Shown here piece after piece: positions 6,904 to 10,061 of a DNA stretch of 10,061 nt. Below the pieces are notes generated by a model that was not told the origin of the DNA, did no database searches, and saw only the letters and a program-made list of their open reading frames with translations. This stretch comes from Phoronis ovalis (lineage: Eukaryota; Phoronida; Phoronidae): the NCBI GenBank assembly GCA_028565635.1, contig JAOXYB010068456.1:1-10061 (forward strand), given 5' to 3'. Position 1 is the first letter of the stretch. Each line of letters starts with the position of its first letter. The translations under genes and the position numbers were made by a program.

Positions 6904-6985
6904 TACAAGTCTATTAAATGTGGTTAATATAGGGAATAAATATTATATATGTTTTAACATTTGTATAGGATTGCTTTTCATATTA

Positions 6986-7177
6986 TTATAAGTAAACTTT
7001 TCTGACATATTTGGCTAAAGCTCTTGTAGTACGTTCTTTAGAAAATATTAAAGCTAGTATTTGGTCATCTTGCAAATCACAAAATTCATAAGACTTTAAA
7101 TTAAACACTTTAGCAGATACGTCAATCAGTTCCTTCCACAGTTTATCGTACAAGTCACACTGAAGAATAAATAGTAC
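6986..7177 (-). pseudogene. LINE ORF2 C-terminal remnant
   Basis: There is no Met, but 63 codons are open before the stop at 6986-6988: CDLYDKLWKELIDVSAKVF..LQDDQILALIFS..ALAKYVRKVYL. This has the pattern of the tail that follows the reverse transcriptase in many LINE ORF2 proteins: a C-x-LY-D-L stretch, then a short acidic helix and a basic C-terminus. An adjoining frame reads EIEYYLFFS just upstream, matching the E-x-E-x-Y-F-L-x-C pattern that should precede it, so a frameshift lies near 7160. The copy is inactive. Confidence 0.6.
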
Positions 7178-7310
7178 TCAATCTCTACCACTCCATGTAT
7201 TTATAATGATAAATTAAGATGATGTATAGCGTGCATGACATAGAATTAAAACGTCCAATATTGCGTATCGCAGAAAATTTTCCCTGCTCTCATAGAATGC
7301 TATTTACTGA

Positions 7311-8380
7311 GGTGGCTGAAAATATAAACTTTATATGTAATAATTGTCAACATCCCTTTTATGTCAGTCAAGTCAAAAAACTTCCAAAAAGAAAATTAAT
7401 GAATTCTGTTTTAATTGTCGAGCCCTATTCATAAATGAAAAATTGAATTTCAAGTGTTTCTGCACTTGTTATTGATAAAATTATTGTTTATCCTAACCTG
7501 TTGATCAGTTAAAGAAGATATAATTAGTTGTATTCCCTATGTTAATAGCTTTCAAATTGACCTTTTTCACTCTTATTTTATCATTAATAAATGAAAAATA
7601 AATTAAACATTTTATGAAAATAAACATGTGTCTTGCCAATTTTTGTTGGGTGCACCCTGTATATATTTAAATATGACTAATTAAAGGTTAAAAATAACCT
7701 GATAGTGTGTGTTTAAAACATGATGTTACATTAATATTGGCATAATAGCAGTACTGCCCCTCCCCATTTTTCTTCATGGAATAATCCAATAATATAAACA
7801 GCTGAAATTTTTAACAAATATGAAGTAAATAAAAAACTTTACGTATATGATGAAATATGCTAATCAGCAGTTAGGTTGTTTCATGTATTAAGTAAAGAAG
7901 CATGAATTCTATATTCTTGGACGGAAATAGAAATGGTTTTCACTGGGGAGTAAGTATTCCTTATTTTAATAAGTTTGTGGATCAAGTGTTGTTATACACC
8001 CTATACATAGGATAAATGAATTCCAACCACTTTGTTCTAATGTTTTCTAATAATTTGCAGCAAAAAGGTCATTCTCAGTCTGATTAATATGACAAAATTT
8101 CCAAATGTATTTGCTCAGGTGTTTTGCCTGTTTCTATTTGTAAAGGTAGGACACCACACCTTAACTGAGGCATAATAGATATCTGAGACTTACACGAAGA
8201 AATTTTAAAATAATCTGCTACCTAGTATTCGTGCTTAAATTTAGCATTAACTGGCAACTTTGGCTATTCTAAAATGTGTACCTTTCATTTATTGGCTTTG
8301 TATTCTGACAATTTCAATTTAATAAATTCTAAATGCTGTTTAGTAGCAAAATTAGATTCCAGGCCTACCTAGCCAGTGAG
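7311..8380. other. No gene seen
   Basis: AT-rich DNA with stops in all frames. The 71-codon plus ORF at 7219-7434 overlaps the LINE remnant antisense and is a shadow. A small hairpin AGGTTA..TAACCT lies near 7685-7700. Part of the left side may be further LINE sequence too decayed to read. Confidence 0.4.
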
Positions 8381-8675
8381 GACTCGAACCGTCAATCCAC
8401 ACTCGTGAACTTGTTTCCTATCATTCGGACCCTTTTTCTGGGTTTTGCACCTAAATTCCTGCTACTCATACTATCATTTCCGAGGACTCGTATAAATTGC
8501 CAGGAACTCGAACAGATTTGCGGAGACTCCAGAATTGCTGTTTGAGTCCTCAGAAATCTGTCCAAGTTCCTGGCAACTTGTGCGAGTCTGCAGAAACGAC
8601 GGTTCGAGTAGCAGGAATTTCATTGCGAAACCCGGAAAAAGGATTCGAATGATAGGTGGATTGACTGTTCGAATT
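8381..8675. repeat. Large foldback with about 21-nt internal periodicity
   Basis: The left arm (about 8381-8528) is complementary to the right arm (about 8544-8675) around a 15-nt centre. Aligned blocks include ACTCGTATAAATTGCCAGGAACT at 20 of 23 positions, a 15-base exact AAATTCCTGCTACTC, and CCTATCATTCG..AAATTCC at about 35 of 43. The left arm carries one extra piece of 16-18 nt after 8400. ACTC words on the left (8382, 8401, 8464, 8486, 8506, 8525) and GAGT or GAAT words on the right (8544, 8584, 8606, 8671, with decayed ones between) follow a 19-22-nt rhythm. The plus ORFs 8333-8545 and 8535-8768 fall in it and are by-products. Confidence 0.85.
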
Positions 8676-8728
8676 AGTGTATTAGTGTGGACAATTTACA
8701 AATTCATTGCAATGGTTTCATTGTATTT

Positions 8729-8890
8729 CTCCTATTTTTGTAAGATAAATCACAGCTTCTTGCACTGAATAAATAGCATCCCTTAGAATAATCAAAATGG
8801 CACTCGTTCCTCCTATTTTGTAAGATAAATGGAAACTTTTTGCACTAAATCAGTAGTATCCTTTCGTATAATAAGGACAATGTTCGAGTC
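8729..8890 (+). repeat. 81-bp tandem duplication, two copies
   Basis: CTCCTATTTTTGTAAGATAAAT at 8729 recurs at 8810 with one T fewer. The following text (CTTYTTGCACT.AAT..RTAG.ATCC.TT.GTATAAT) stays aligned for the whole copy, with about a quarter of positions changed. The second copy ends with GTTCGAG, like words in the neighbouring foldback. Confidence 0.75.
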
Positions 8891-9429
8891 ACAGATATCA
8901 ATTATATCAAGAATCACTATCACTATTAATGGTGATTCACCTGTAGCACTAATTAATATTAGAATGGAACACAATTTTATTAAAATAAAGTCCCACCTGC
9001 AGTGGTTGATGGAGATACTCGCAAAGCACAAATATGCTTAACAGAGTTGTGGTGCCAAGTACATACGTCGAGCCAAACAGCTGATGAAATAAAGTATTAG
9101 GAAATATTACTGACATATATATGTTTCGTTTAAAATCCAAGACCTTTTAAGTACCAATACTTGATCCAAAAAGAGCCAAGGCTTGAAACAAAAAGTTGTG
9201 TTTCCAGTAATCGTGTAAAAAAATATAGAGTAGGTAGGTAGGCATTTAAAAAAAAATAATCTTATTGTCCAAAACGTGAAAGACACAATGAAAAGAATAA
9301 CAACACAGGTATATGTTCTGAAAAAAAAATTTATTGACCAATTATTCCCTTTGCATGTGATTTTTCAGCCGCACATGTTGACCCATCCTTTGACCCATGT
9401 TCCTGGCCTTTATAGTATCCAAACTTAAA
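8891..9429. other. No firm gene; one exon-like segment
   Basis: Only one piece looks exon-like: minus 8997-9080, with acceptor TTTCATCAG and donor CAG|GTGGGA around 28 open codons (LFGSTYVLGTTTLLSIFVL..). I found no neighbouring exons. The remainder is AT-rich, with short A runs and a GTAGGTAG microrepeat near 9230. Overlapping ORFs 8813-9031 (minus) and 8829-9041 (plus) look like chance. Confidence 0.35.
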
Positions 9430-9600
9430 ATATCCACCCAGTTTTAGGGATTCTGGTCTCAGTAAGGGTTTCTCGTCACAAAAGGGACTCATTTTTAGGA
9501 CTCTACCTTTAAATTAAATTGTAAAAAAAGGACTCATTTTTTGGGATTTTTGGAGACATTTCTATTAAAAATGGACCCATTTTTAGGGTTGTATTGGTGA
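9430..9600 (+). repeat. Degenerate tandem repeat, about 45 bp, GGACTCATTTTTAGG core
   Basis: Four decayed units (near 9434, 9484, 9530 and 9573) share GGA(C)(T/C)(C)ATTTTT(A/T)GG(G)ATT, each preceded by a run of A in the later units. It resembles the 5820-6350 tracts in style: a G-rich word followed by a T run, next to a GGTGGCACACCC-type word (9618-9629). The two may belong to one repeat family. Confidence 0.55.
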
Positions 9601-9702
9601 GAAAGTGATTTATTTAGGTGGCACACCCAGTATCATTATATATGTAAGTATATACCTCAGGACATATTTCAAGTTGCCTCTATAGATGTATATGTCTCCT
9701 AA

Positions 9703-10061
9703 CTTTTTATCCCCATCCACATAGTGGTGGATGGGCATATAGTCATAGTGTAGGCGTCATCGTACGTAACACTTTCTTTGTCTCGCGATAACAGCTTCAG
9801 TTTTTGCCCGATCGGTTTCATATTCGGCCCAGGGTAAATACAGGTCAAAGTGCAGGTCGCTTATACTTTTGACCGTGATGACTTCCAATACGGCCGACTG
9901 GCAGCCATGTTTGTTCCCGAGAGGGCATGTAACAATAAGTCTATAGCCGCGAAAACGAAGCGCTACCTGGACGATTTAAAGGTGGTTAAAATGACCTTGA
10001 GAAGTAGGTCAAATGCCGAAACGATTCTTGGACATTTTTTGTCGCCCGTAACACTTTCTTT
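9703..10061 (+). repeat. GC-richer interspersed or tandem repeat, cut by the window edge
   Basis: The segment opens with a hairpin CCATCCAC-atagtg-GTGGATGG (9713-9734) and is clearly less AT-rich than its surroundings. CGTAACACTTTCTTT at 9765-9779 returns exactly at 10047-10061, preceded in both places by a GTC(A/G) word, which suggests a 282-bp period with a second copy starting at the edge. No open frame is seen. Confidence 0.55.

Larger units (their letters stand above)
6843..7310 (-). mobile_element. 3' end of a decayed LINE (CR1/L2/Jockey-like)
   Basis: The minus strand holds, in order: frame-shifted remnants of an ORF2 C-terminal domain (RAGK, then NIGRFNS), an open C-terminal piece ending at 6986, a 3' untranslated region with two palindromes, and a terminal ATTCATTCATTCATG short-period tail (6843-6857). 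A microsatellite-like tail and a 5'-truncated, mutated body are typical of CR1- and L2-like retroposons in invertebrates. The 5' limit is uncertain and may extend beyond 7310. The family was assigned by motif style only. Confidence 0.65.

Noticed and set aside
7640-7665. Mariner-type terminal end (GGGTGCACCCTGTATA)
   Set aside because: No matching inverted end or transposase fragment was found nearby.
8380-8390. A tRNA gene on the minus strand
   Set aside because: Only a T-arm-like word is present; no acceptor stem, anticodon arm or A box can be drawn.
8381-8675. CRISPR-like array, because of about 21-nt regular words
   Set aside because: Units are degenerate along their whole length with no constant repeat and variable spacer, they invert at the centre, and the DNA is eukaryotic.
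8333-8768. Two overlapping plus ORFs (70 and 77 codons) as genes
   Set aside because: They lie mostly in the two arms of the foldback, which explains their openness and related content.

Overview
The window reads as nuclear DNA of an invertebrate animal. It is AT-rich, and its coding parts are short, well-separated exons with GT..AG borders. Transposon remnants and degenerate satellite-like repeats fill the rest. Several repeat styles remind me of mollusc or other lophotrochozoan genomes, but that placement is an impression, not a demonstration. There is no bacterial gene organisation, and nearly all ATG-started ORFs longer than 60 codons are chance or repeat-derived.

Positions 1-988, minus strand: the 5' end of a Ty3/Gypsy-type LTR retrotransposon. 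It has a 206-bp LTR (783-988) with CCAAT, TATA and polyadenylation signals, an abutting primer-binding site resembling the 3' end of tRNA-Trp (as in CsRn1-like elements), an untranslated leader, and a gag frame (450 to 1) that runs off the window.

Positions 1015-5156, minus strand: a host gene recognisable as MBIP (MAP3K12-binding inhibitory protein 1, a subunit of the ATAC histone acetyltransferase complex). Eight exons are supported (4965-5156, 4390-4494, 3980-4153, 3506-3599, 3269-3340, 2296-2448, 1429-1509, 1015-1092). All have consensus-type donors and acceptors, and the reading phase is continuous except at one place. Between 2296 and 1509 a short exon is missing or only weakly supported. 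The last exon (C-terminal helix) is not in the window. The retrotransposon lies 26 bp inside the intron that follows exon 1015-1092, in the same orientation as the gene.

Positions 5157-10061: no convincing gene. Here lie the MBIP 5' flank, two degenerate tandem-repeat tracts (5820-6080 at about 32 bp, 6229-6350 at exactly 30 bp), and the 3' end of a decayed LINE on the minus strand (6843-7310) with an ORF2 C-terminal remnant and two adjacent 15-bp palindromes. Further right are a roughly 295-bp foldback (8381-8675) whose arms carry an about 21-nt periodicity, an 81-bp tandem duplication (8729-8890), another degenerate repeat tract (9430-9600) and the start of a GC-richer repeated unit (9703-10061).

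The main biological story is a chromatin/MAP-kinase regulator gene whose 3' part carries a sense-oriented LTR element with its own polyadenylation signal. The least explained structure is the periodic foldback at 8381-8675.
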